Assembly (NCBI GenBank): GCA_037043235.1
Contig: JAWRVZ010000184.1
Span: forward strand, 496,001-560,000
Reading direction: 5' to 3'
DNA from: Rhodeus uyekii
Taxonomy: Eukaryota > Chordata > Actinopteri > Cypriniformes > Acheilognathidae
DNA: 64,000 nucleotides
Both the position numbers and the translations under genes were made by a program. The notes below the pieces were generated by a model that ran no database searches, was not told the DNA's origin, and worked only from the letters and a program-made list of their open reading frames with translations. Shown here piece after piece: positions 54,659 through 64,000 of the stretch (its first letter is position 1; every line of letters starts with the position of its first letter).

Positions 54659-56760
54659 TGATTAGATTAGATTAGATTAAACTTTATTGTTATTACACAA
54701 GTACAGGTACAAGGCAACGAAATGCAGTTTAGGTCTAACCAAAAGGGCAATAGCAGCAAGTGCAGGATACAATGGTTGCATAAGGGCAGGATATAGATAT
54801 GTACAGGATTTACAGGTAATATGTACAATGAATATAAATATACAGATGGTTATTACTATAACAGGTGAGTGTGTGCTATAAATATAATTACAGGTGTCTC
54901 TTACTATAAACAGCATTTACAGATGAGTATGTACTATAAATGTAAATGTAATAAACAGATGTCTCTAACTATAAACAGAATTTTACAGGTAGATGTATAC
55001 AATTGTATGTTAGCCTAAGGTAAGCAGTAGATTTAAGGTAGTGCAATGAGAATGGACAGTGCAAATAAGTGTGGTGTGAAATGTATTTGTAAACAGTTGG
55101 TACTGTATGGACAGTTGGCAGTGCAAATGAGCATGTTCCAGCTAAGGTACAGTAGTGCAAGGTGCATATGTAAACAGCTGTTACTGTAATGAACAGTCGG
55201 CAGTGCAAATGGCGCAAATAAGTAACAGACTGGGGGAGGGGTGAGAGAAGAGTCTATGAGGGTAGTAGGATGGTGGGGGGGGTTGAAGGAGTCTATGAGG
55301 GGAGTGGAATGGTGGGGGGGGGGGTGAAGGAGTCTATGAAGGGAGGGGGATGGTGGGGGGGAGAAGGAGTCTATGAGGGAAGTGGGATGGTGGGGGGGGG
55401 TGAAGGAGTCTATGAGGGGAGTGGGATGGTGGGGGGTAAGAAGACTCTATGAGGGAAGTGGGATGGTGGGGGGGTGAAGGAGTCTATGAGGGGAGTAGGA
55501 TGGTGGGGGGGGTAAGAAGAGTCTATGAAGGTTGTGGGATGGTGAGGGGTCTATGGGGGGAGTGGGATGGTGGGAGGGGTAAGAGGAGAGTCTATGAGGG
55601 GAGTGGGGTGCTGGGGGGTGAGAGGAGAGTCTATGAGGGGAGTGGGATGGTGGAGGGTAAGAGGAGAGTCTATGAGGGGAGTGGGATGGTTGGGGGTGAG
55701 AGGAGAGTCTATGGGGGAGTGGGATGATGGCGGGGGTAGGAGGAGTCTATGAGGGGATTGGGATGATGATGGTGGGGAGGGGGGTGATAGAGGAGTCTAT
55801 GAGGGTTTAGAGTTAAGTAAAGAGACAGCTCTGGGGAAGAAACTGTTCTTTAGTCTGCTGGTTCTTGTCCAGAGGCACCTGAAACGCCTGCCGGAGGAAA
55901 GGAGGGAGAACAGTCTGTGGGCTGAGTGAGAGGAGTCCTTAAGGATGCTGTGAGCTCGACAGAGATAGCGTTTCCTGCGTTACACAGTTCGTCAGGATGC
56001 TTTCTATTGAGCAGTGGTAGAAGTTCACCAGGATAGCTGAGGAGAGCTGATTCTTCCTCAGTGTCCTCAGGAAGAAGAGGCGCTGGTGAGCCTTCTTGAC
56101 CAGGCTGGAGGTGTTGGTTGTCCAGGTCATGTCAGCCGAGATGTGGATCCCCAGGAACTTGAAACTGGAGACACGCTCAACGGCCATTCCATTGATGTGG
56201 ATGGTGTCGTGTGTGCCTCTTGACTCTTTCCTGAAGTCCACGATGAGGTCCTTCGTTTTGAGGAGCAGTGGTGTTGAGGAGCAGTGGTGTTGAGGAGCAG
56301 GTTATTTTCAGTGCACCATGTGGCCAGGTGCTGGATCTCTTCCCTGTAGGCAGTCTCATCGTTGTTGCTGATGAGATCAATCACCGTAGTGTCGTCTGCA
56401 AACTTGAAGATAGCATTAGATCCAAACACAGGCTTGCAGTCGGAGGTGAAGAGGGAGTAGAGAAACGGGCTTAGCACACAGCCCTGTGTACCACATCCTA
56501 TCCCTATCCTAGCCCTATCCTACCAGTGTTAAGTGTGGGTGGATGTGGATCAGACTTTCTGGGGTCTGTTGGTCAGGAAGTCCAGAATACAGTTACAGAG
56601 TGAGGTATTGATGCAGTAAGTTTGGTCAGTAACTTGGTCGGGATGATAGTGTTGAATGCTGAGCTGAAGTCAACAAACAGCATCCATGCATAAGTGTTCT
56701 TATTGTCCAGGTGTGTGAGCAGAGTGTAGTATCCAACAAACTCTGCTGTTGTTGGGAGCC
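54659..56760 (-). mobile_element. 5'-truncated jockey-type LINE, minus strand
   Basis: It ends on the left with a tail of ATTAG/AATCT repeats (54659-54680) next to an AATAAAGTTTAATC polyadenylation region. Frames on the minus strand give RT motifs LTHLDNKNTYAWMLFVDFSSAFNTIIP (56730-56640, split here), FADDTTVI (about 56400) and ERVSSFKFLGIHISADMTW (about 56180), with several frameshifts and a stop-bearing C-terminus. It is the same family as 56785-59919 in opposite orientation. Confidence 0.88.
55225..55800. repeat. G-rich minisatellite in the LINE 3' UTR
   Basis: More than ten units of about 35-50 bp built on GAGTCTATGAGGGGAGTGGG and ATGGTGGGGGG. Frames reading GVYEGSGMVGG are artefacts of the repeat. 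The C-rich complement is at 58990-59310 in the other LINE copy. Confidence 0.92.
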
Positions 56761-56784
56761 ATTGTTCAGCTAACCTAGAGTTTC

Positions 56785-58987
56785 TCATGGTTAAATGTAG
56801 ACCGTTCTATCTGCCGCGGGAGTTCACTTCCACCATTATAACTGCAGCTTATATTCCCCCGGATGCTGATGCCAAGCTTGCTATGAAATAACTTTATGCA
56901 GCCATCAGTAAACAACAGACTCTTCACCCGGAAGCGGCGTTTATTGTTGCGGGTGATTTTAATCACTCTAACTTAAAGACTGTGCTACCCAAATTTCATC
57001 AGAATGTTTCCTGTCACACCAGAGGAAACAAAACCTTAGACCATGTCTACACAAACATGGCTGGGGCCTACGTGGCGACACCCCTCCCCCACCTGGGACA
57101 ATCTGACCACATCTCTTTGTTCCCACAGACTGGAGTATGTTTGCTTCCCAAGCCACCAGTGGTGCTCACACAGACATTGACTGTTACACCTCCTCTGTAT
57201 TGGATTATATTAATACCACCATTGACAGTGTTACAACCCAGAAACAGATTACCACATACCCAAATCAGAAGCCATGGATGAACAAGGAAGTGCGATTCCT
57301 GTTGAAGACACGCAATACTGCCTTCAGATCAGGAGATGCACAAGCCTACAGCACATCCAGAGCAAATCTGAAGAGGGGCATCAAAAAGGCCAAGCACTGC
57401 TACAAGCTAAAGATAGAGGGACACTTTTCCAACTCTGACCCTCGACGCATGTGGCAGGGCATCCAGGCCATCAGTGACTACAAACCCACCCACTCCACCC
57501 CTGCAGCCACTGATGTCAACTTCCTGAACGAGCTAAATGACTTTTATGCTCGCTTTGAAAGAGACAACAGAGAAACTGCAACCAAGCTCAAACCCTCAGT
57601 TGATCACCCTCCAATCACCCTCTCATTCACTGATGTCTGCAAGGCACTGAGCCGGATCAGCACGCACAAGGCTGCTGGACCAGACAACATCCCTGGACGT
57701 GTCCTCAGGGCATGTGCGGAGCAGCTCGCTGGGGTCTTTACAGACATTTTCAACCTGTCTCTTGCCCAAGCAGCTGTACCAACATGCTTCAAATGCACCT
57801 CCATTGTGCCAGTGCCAAAACACTCTAGTCCGAGGTGCCCTATCGACTACCACCCTGTAGCACTCACACCCATCATCATGAAGTGCTTTGAGCGGCTGGT
57901 CCTGGAACACCTAAAAGACTCTATACCATCCACATTGGACTCACATCAGTTTGCTTGTCGCAGCAATAGGAGCACAGAGGATGCTGTTGCCATGGCACTG
58001 CACTCTGTGCTCACACACCTGGACAATAAGAACTCTTATGCACGGATGCTGTTTGTTGACTTCAGCTCAGCATTCAACACTATCATCCCGGCCAAGTTAA
58101 TAGCCAAACTTGAAGACTTGGGCATCAATACCTCACTCTGCAACTGGATTCTGGACTTCTTGACCAACAGACCCCAGAATGTCCGATCTGGATCCACCTG
58201 CTCCACATCCATCACACTTAACACTGGTGTACCACAGGGCTGTGTGCTAAGCCCGTTTTTCTACTCCCTCTTCACCTCCGACTGCAAGCCTGTGTTTGGA
58301 TCTAATGCCATCATCAAGTTCGCAGACGACACTACGGTGATCGGTCTCATCAGCAACAACGATGAGACTGCCTACAGGGAAGAGATCCAGCACCTGTCCA
58401 CATGGTGCAACGACAATAACCTGCTCCTCAACACCACCAAAACGAAGGAGCTCATCGTGGACTTCAGGAAAGAGTCAAGAGGTACACACAACACCATCCA
58501 CATCAATGGAATGGCCGTTGAGCGTGTCTCCAGCTTCAAGTTCCTGGGGATCCACATCTCGGCTGACATGACCTGGACAACCAACACCTCCAGCCTGGTC
58601 AAGAAGGCTCACCAGCGCCTCTTCTTCCTGAGGACACTGAGGAAGAATCAGCTCTCCTCGGCTATCCTGGTGAACTTCTACCGCTGGGCAATAGAAAGCA
58701 TCCTGACGAACTGTGTCACAGTATGGTATGGGTGCTGTTCTGTCGCGGAGCGCAAGGCATTGCAGCGGGTGGTGAAAACTGCCCAACGCATCACAGGGAC
58801 TCCACTTCCTGCCATCGAGCACGTCCAGAGGAAACGCTGTCTGCAGCATCCTCAAGGACTCCTCTCACCCAGCCCACAGACTGTTCTCCCTCCTTCCCTC
58901 CGGCAGGCGTTTCAGGTGCCTCCGGACCAGAACCAGCAGACTAAAGAACAGTTTCTTCCCCAGAGCTGTCTCTTTACTGAACTCTAA
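56785..58987 (+). pseudogene. LINE endonuclease-RT protein, lightly damaged
   Basis: Endonuclease half: AAYIPPDADAKLA followed by a TAA, VAGDFNHSNLKT, LDHVYTNMAGA, GQSDHISLF (to about 57120). A deletion with frame change then leads into TDWSMFASQAT. The main frame (57137-58987, 616 codons) holds the linker (NQKPWMNKEVRFLL, MWQGIQAISDYK), RT motifs HPVALTPIIMKCFER, FSSAFNTIIPA, GVPQGCVLSPFFY, FADDTTVIG and SFKFLGIHISADMTW. Near 58840 a one-base shift replaces the usual LPSGRRFR...FFP block with an unrelated tail. RT is intact; the endonuclease is not. Confidence 0.9.
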
Positions 58988-58989
58988 CC

Positions 58990-59310
58990 CTTGCTGACCC
59001 CCCTCCTCACTCCCCTCATAGACTCCTCTCCCCCACCACCATCCCACTCCCCTCATAGACTCCTCCCCCCCCACCACCATCCCACTCCCCTCATAGACTC
59101 TCCTCTTACCCCCCACCATCCCACTCCCCTCTCCCCCACCACCATCCCACTCCCCTCATAGACTCCTCTCCCCACCCACCACCATCCCACTCCCCTCACA
59201 GACTCTACTCACCCCCCACCACCCCACTCCCCTCACAGACTCTCCTCTCACCCACCACCATCCACCCTACACCAGACTCCTTCACTGCCCCCCCCACTAC
59301 TACCCTTATA
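58990..59310. repeat. C-rich minisatellite in the LINE 3' UTR
   Basis: About seven units of ATCCCACTCCCCTCATAGAC with C-rich spacers, the complement of the repeat at 55225-55800, here shorter. Confidence 0.9.
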
Positions 59311-59919
59311 GACTCTTCGCTCACTCTGTTACTTATTTGTGCCATTTGCACTGCCGACTGTTCATTACAGTAACAACTGTTTACTGTTTACAGTAACAAC
59401 TGTTTACACTTGCACCTTGCACTACTGTACTTTAGCTTGAACATGCTCATTTGCACTACCAACTGTTCATACAGTACCAACTGTTTACATTTCGCATTTC
59501 ACTTATTTGCACTGTCCATGCTCATTGCACTACCTTAAATCTACTGCTTACCTTAAGCTAACAATTGTATACATCTACCTGTAAAATTCTGTTTATAGTT
59601 AGAGACATCTGTATATACATTTACATTTATAGCACATATTCACCTGTAAATGCTGTTTATAGACACCTGTAATTATATTTATAGCACACACTCATCTGTT
59701 ATATTAATAACCATCTGTATATGTATATGCATTGTACATATTACCTGTAAATCCTGTACATCTCCATATCCTGCACTTATGCAACCATTGTACATATCCT
59801 GCACTTGCTGCTATTGCACTTCTGGTTAGACCTAAACTGCATTTCGTTGCCTTGTACCTGTACTTGTGTAGTGACAATAAAGTTGAATCTAATCTAATCT
59901 AATCTAATCTAATCTAAAC

Positions 59920-61904
59920 TGGAGAGACCCAGAGCCTCGCAATGTACTCGCGCCCCCATCTTAGATCATCCAAAATGATCTAAGCAGAGAATTTGATGAG
60001 CAGAACATTAGATTTCAGCCAGATAACCCATGGTGAAGCGGACTTGGAGGTTCTTGGTGTTGTTGAAATGCAATATGAATCGATGATAGTGGGCAGAGAA
60101 AACGTGAAGCAGGTTATATGTGGAGTGGAAAGCCTTGAACTTTCCATGCGGTCATATAAAAATGAGTGGTTTGAAGGGAGAATGGCTTGAAGAAAGGAAT
60201 TTAGAGGCGTCAAGAAATATTAACTCTGAATATTGATATACTGGTTGGGAATGGGTCCACCTCTGGTGACAGCAGCCTTAACTTCAGTGAGGATTTGTGT
60301 TCTAGTGTTGTTGGCGACAGGGGTGGTTCCAAGCGGAAGTGTTCTGTGGAATGACAGAGCATTGCAGAGAACAAGATGAAAGGAGATTTAGCATAGTGGA
60401 GAGAGTTATGAGGAAAAAAGGTTCACCAGTTCACCTCCCGCTAGAACTGGATGGTGGGGCTACGGGCCAAACACAAGGAAAAGGGTTAGAGATAGATTAT
60501 CATGGTGGAGAGAGTTAAGAGGAATAAAGGCCGGTGCCAGAGCCACTTGTGGAGGCAGCCTCACGCTTGGGTTGACATCTGGAGCTCGGAGAGAGGCAGA
60601 AGGGGTAGAAAAGGAAGACAAAACAGTGTCTGGGCCTGCGCCGCTAGCGGAGGCAGCCTCACGCTAGAACCGGGTGGTAGGGCTGCAGGCCAAACATAAG
60701 GGGAAGGTTAGAAATAGGTATGCGGAGGCAAGCTCACGCTTGAAGTGCAGCGTGTGTCACTAGATGCTGGCATGTGAGGTGCAACGCTGGAAAAACTGCA
60801 GTGTGTTGCTCAGCTGAGCGGAAGAGAGAGCGAGACCTGGCAGCGGCAGAATCTGTGGCATGGCCCAGACTTACGGAGGGCCTGCTGCTGCGACATAACG
60901 CTCGAACATCTGGTCTTGCAAGGGAGAGAAATTAAGATTTAGGAAGCATAGGTTTGAGGCATTTTTGAAGGTAGAGTGGATTTGGAGATGATACAGCTGA
61001 CTGGAGCAAGACCTATATTCTAGTAAGTTCTGCTTTGGTCGTCCTCCTTTCAGTATTGATGCAAGTTGAGGTGTTGAAGGAAGTTGAATAAGAAGATGGT
61101 GGATGTCTTGGTGGAGATGAGGGCAAGCCTCTGCGTCATGGGGTACAAAAAATGGTGCGGCAGGGCTGATGACTGCGTGAGCTGCAAGGAAGCAGCGCAT
61201 TAGTTAACAATGAATCACATTTCAGATGTGGATTCCCCGAAACAGTAGCATTAAGATGGCATAAACTGCTTGTGATTAGCGTTGCTGAAATCAAAGCACC
61301 AGGGAGGATTAGAGCTGCTTTTGCTTGGGTGAGCTGATGGGCATAGAGAGTGCGAGCCGAGACTGAATCTGCAGCACGGTTTGCTGAGGGCCGCGGCTGT
61401 GGCCTGGTGCTGGTGGAAAGCCCGGTCCTTGTGGGAAGAGGGTGGCATTGCCCGAGACTCAAGCTTGCTGCTCAATGAGCCTTATTATCCTTTCTCAATG
61501 GCAGGAATGATTAAAATGGCCAAAGTAGAGATGTTCAATGCGGATGTTTCCCTCGTGGTGGCGAGGACAGGCCTCGCATCTCGTGTGCGTTTGCTTGTTT
61601 GTTGCTAGGAACCCATTCGTATGGTCTGGCACCCGTGATATAATGTTGAGAGTGATATAATATAATCAGCATAGTGTTAGGTGGAGGAGAATCGCTCCTG
61701 AGGAAAGAGGATTTCGTAGAAATTCATCTGACGCAAAGAGCTTGATTCCGGCTGTATCGCGACCGGAAGGTGGAGCCAAAATGCCGGAATGCCAGTTTAC
61801 TTTTAGTATACTTTCAGTGCAAACAAACACTTTGTTTCACTTAAAGTATACTTGAAAGTATACTTCTAGACTAAAGAATTGGGCCAATATAGTCCCAAGT
61901 AGTA
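59920..61904. other. Unassigned, possibly part of the recombinase element
   Basis: Several copies of GGAGGCAGCCTCACGCT occur between 60550 and 60760, a degenerate repeat. Minus-strand frames at 59980-60213, 60871-61200 and 61136-61462 are not recognised. As the LINE pair lies between this region and the recombinase relic, both may be one interrupted element, but no shared duplication is defined. Confidence 0.35.
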
Positions 61905-62385
61905 TTGAAATGATGATGATACTCAGCTCTATATTTCTTCTTATCCTGATGAAATGTACCAATTCTCTAAATTAACAGAATGCATAACTGATATACAAAA
62001 ATTGGATGACTAATAACTTTCTACTGCTTAATTCTACTGCTTAAAAAAATCAGAATTTCTAATTATTAGACCAAAAAGTTCCATGCATAATAACCTACTG
62101 CCTAACACTCGTTGGCTGTTTTCGTCGTTGGTTAGAAACCTGGGTGTGCTCTTTGATACCAGGCTTTCATAGACTTTCATAGATTATTTGAAAGCCACGT
62201 TTTTAGCATCTGTAAAACCGCATTTTTCCATCTTAAAAATATATCTAAATTACAACATATGCTCCCAATGACAAATGCAGAAAAGTTAGTTCATGCGTTC
62301 ATGATTTTAAGGCTAGATTATTGATTATCATGATTATCTCATTATCTCATTAGCATGATTATCTCGAATGCTCTACTAGGTGGGA
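61905..62385 (+). pseudogene. LINE RT fragment (13.2-18 kb family)
   Basis: It covers the RT from just after the catalytic motif (DDTQLYISSYPDE) through FLIIRPKS, RNLGVLFDT, AFFHLKNISKL, MPMTNAEKLVHAF and the NALLGG region in shifting frames. Several stops, indels and a small local duplication (ATGATTATCTC near 62330) are present. Confidence 0.8.
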
Positions 62386-64000
62386 ATCCTCAGCTATGGC
62401 CCACGTCGGACCTCGAGATGCCATGTCTCTCCCTCCACAAACAAAAACAACATGTCTAATTGTTATCTATTCTGTCTTTTTTAAAGGTTCTTGTTTGATT
62501 GGTACTGTCTGTTTATTTGTTGATTTTGTCATGTGAGGCCATGGTAATTAAGGTTATGGTAAGGGTCAATTCTTGCTGAACCATGTTGCCCTGGTTGTGT
62601 ATTGTTTATGTAATTCAATGTTTGGTGAGTTTTTCTCTAGTTTAATTTCATGTTTAAGTCAAGTAATCATCATTTGTTTCCCTCACCATAAAACTGCACT
62701 TGGGTTCATTCAACTCGGCTTCCAATGCATTCTGTTACAGAGCCAACCACCTGAGCCATATAGTCCATGTGATTAATCATACTGGAGCCTCATGTCATGA
62801 CACTTGACCACAAAAATTCATTCTATTCAAAAATGTCCTCTTTGATATAGTGAAAAATCTTGAAAGCAGCAGACTAGTGAGCTACTATATAAAAAGAGTA
62901 ATATGTCGGGCAAATTTAAATCTATGGTTTTGTACAGGTTTCTGTGAGGGCTATGTTTAGGGTTGAGTTAGGGAATATAAAATATAATTAAAGTGACAGA
63001 AAAGCAAAGGATGTCTATGAAATCTCCTGAATATTATAATAAAACAAACATGTGAATGTGTGTTATAAAGATACAGGTAAAAAAAAAAAAATGTATCCTC
63101 CGCTAATCCTTAATCTGATGCTTCTGGGCACTTAAGGTGAGATCAGTTGGAAACAGCAAACACTTTTTAAATGTGTTTTTAAAATGATGTGTTACAAATG
63201 TATGTGGGCTCCTTACACTTCACTTGATGTGTTATTAATGTTTTTAGGCTCTTTCTAACTTGATATTTTCTTTACTAACAGTAATGCTGAAACAAGTCAT
63301 ACTTTACAATAAGCTGCAAAAACTTTAGAAATACACTAATCATGTTTACATGCAGGCCAATATGCTGATAACCCCCCAAAACAGTTTACTGAAATAATCC
63401 TTTGTCCCGTTTTACATGCAAACTAATAACCCATCAAATGCAAGTAAATATCTAATAAATATAGGTCATTTCCTTGTAGTGATGTAAAAACTGACACTTA
63501 CTCTGAGTATCCCATTTATTCCAGTTGTGATGTTAAATAAAGCATTAATAACTAAAGAGTATTCCAGCACGGATCCACATTAGAACTGCAAAGAGGAAAT
63601 ATTGGAAGGACTTTTGTAACTCAATAGGTTGGGAAGCATAGATATCTGACTGGAATATAAGGAACATGAGAAGAATCAGGGAAAACAATACTATACTATG
63701 TCTGCAGAGATAAAGCTGAAATGTTAGCCAAAGCATTTGTTAAGTTACATAGTAATAGTAATTTATATGATAGGAATTCCTGGGAGACAGCAAGAAGAGA
63801 AAAATTCTGATGTGTTAAAGAAGTTTAATGGAAATGAAAGCTACATTCTCTTTATTTGTACTAAAGACCTATTGCAGGATCAAATAAAACATCCCCATGG
63901 GATGATGAGATGCGCATGTTGTAGCATATCTCATCTTCCCCCGGCAATGTTTAAACAAATGTCTGATGAGGCAATTAAACTTTCTAGCATCAGTCATTTG
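62386..64000. other. No recognised feature
   Basis: AT-rich sequence with frames under 70 codons. Confidence 0.5.

Larger units (their letters stand above)
56785..59919 (+). mobile_element. 5'-truncated jockey-type LINE, plus strand
   Basis: It starts in the endonuclease (KCRPFYLPREF at 56787) and ends with AATAAAGTTGAATC and an (AATCT)6 tail (about 59878-59919). It shares RT, 3' UTR minisatellite and tail with the minus-strand copy at its left, head to head. Nearly complete from mid-endonuclease to 3' end. Confidence 0.9.

Noticed and set aside
55270..55752. Frames with repeated VYEGSGMVGG
   Set aside because: Produced by the 3' UTR minisatellite of a LINE; not conserved as protein in the second copy.
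54659..59919. Single LINE insertion with a twin-priming inversion
   Set aside because: Both arms have their own 3' UTR, polyadenylation signal and tail; twin priming leaves only one 3' end.

Overview
The window looks like a piece of a teleost fish genome, probably cyprinid-like. I infer this from its mobile elements: Tf1/sushi-type chromoviruses, Gmr1-like and DIRS-like retroelements, CR1/L2/Rex-type LINEs, tRNA-derived SINEs whose tail matches an L2 LINE, IR/DR Tc1 elements, hAT elements with 8-bp target duplications, and long CA tracts. I found no host protein-coding gene, rRNA, free tRNA or CRISPR array. Almost every long reading frame is explained by a mobile element, so this is repeat-rich intergenic or intronic DNA.

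Layout. 1-3.6 kb: the 3' part of a Ty3/gypsy chromovirus (protease to chromodomain, then its 3' LTR) inserted in a LINE copy. 6.6-6.9 kb: a DIRS-like inverted repeat. 9-11.3 kb: a long CA tract, then a dead Tc1 element carrying a SINE. 13.2-18 kb: a nearly full-length LINE on the minus strand with an SGNH-esterase ORF1 and an endonuclease/reverse transcriptase ORF2, each spoiled by one visible lesion. 18.9-21.3 kb: an R2/NeSL-like fragment, then a decayed Gmr1-like gag-pol. 24.1-25.9 kb: a truncated non-autonomous LTR element with a short gag-like domain and a proline-rich tail. 27-30 kb: two solo LTRs. 33.9-34.4 kb: a SINE and the 3' end of an L2 LINE. 35.6-39.7 kb: a LINE whose 3' UTR holds a hAT-like element that itself contains a second hAT element. 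41.1-44.2 kb: a DIRS fragment split by a young 2.6-kb non-autonomous LTR element, followed by a Tc1 remnant. 46.2-51.2 kb: a complete chromovirus with matching LTRs, a 5-bp target duplication and an uninterrupted 1443-codon gag-pol frame. 52.7-54.5 kb: a degenerate tyrosine recombinase with minisatellite repeats. 54.7-59.9 kb: two head-to-head LINE copies forming a large inverted repeat. 61.9-62.4 kb: another LINE fragment.

Main result. Three LTR elements (46.2-51.2, 41.25-43.88 and 24.1-25.9 kb) share a signature of self-primed reverse transcription. The base just inside the 5' LTR starts a 9-11 nt stretch that is complementary to LTR sequence lying about 30 nt downstream of a TATA-like box, which is where the mRNA 5' end is expected. 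None has a TGG tRNA-type primer site. All three also read (M/V)-T-E in frame across the LTR/internal junction. The two short elements encode related proteins (gag-like domain plus PEPAWL-type proline-rich repeats) and no enzymes, so they look like non-autonomous partners of an intact chromovirus such as the one at 46-51 kb. That partnership is inference; the complementarity, LTR pairs and target duplications can be read directly.
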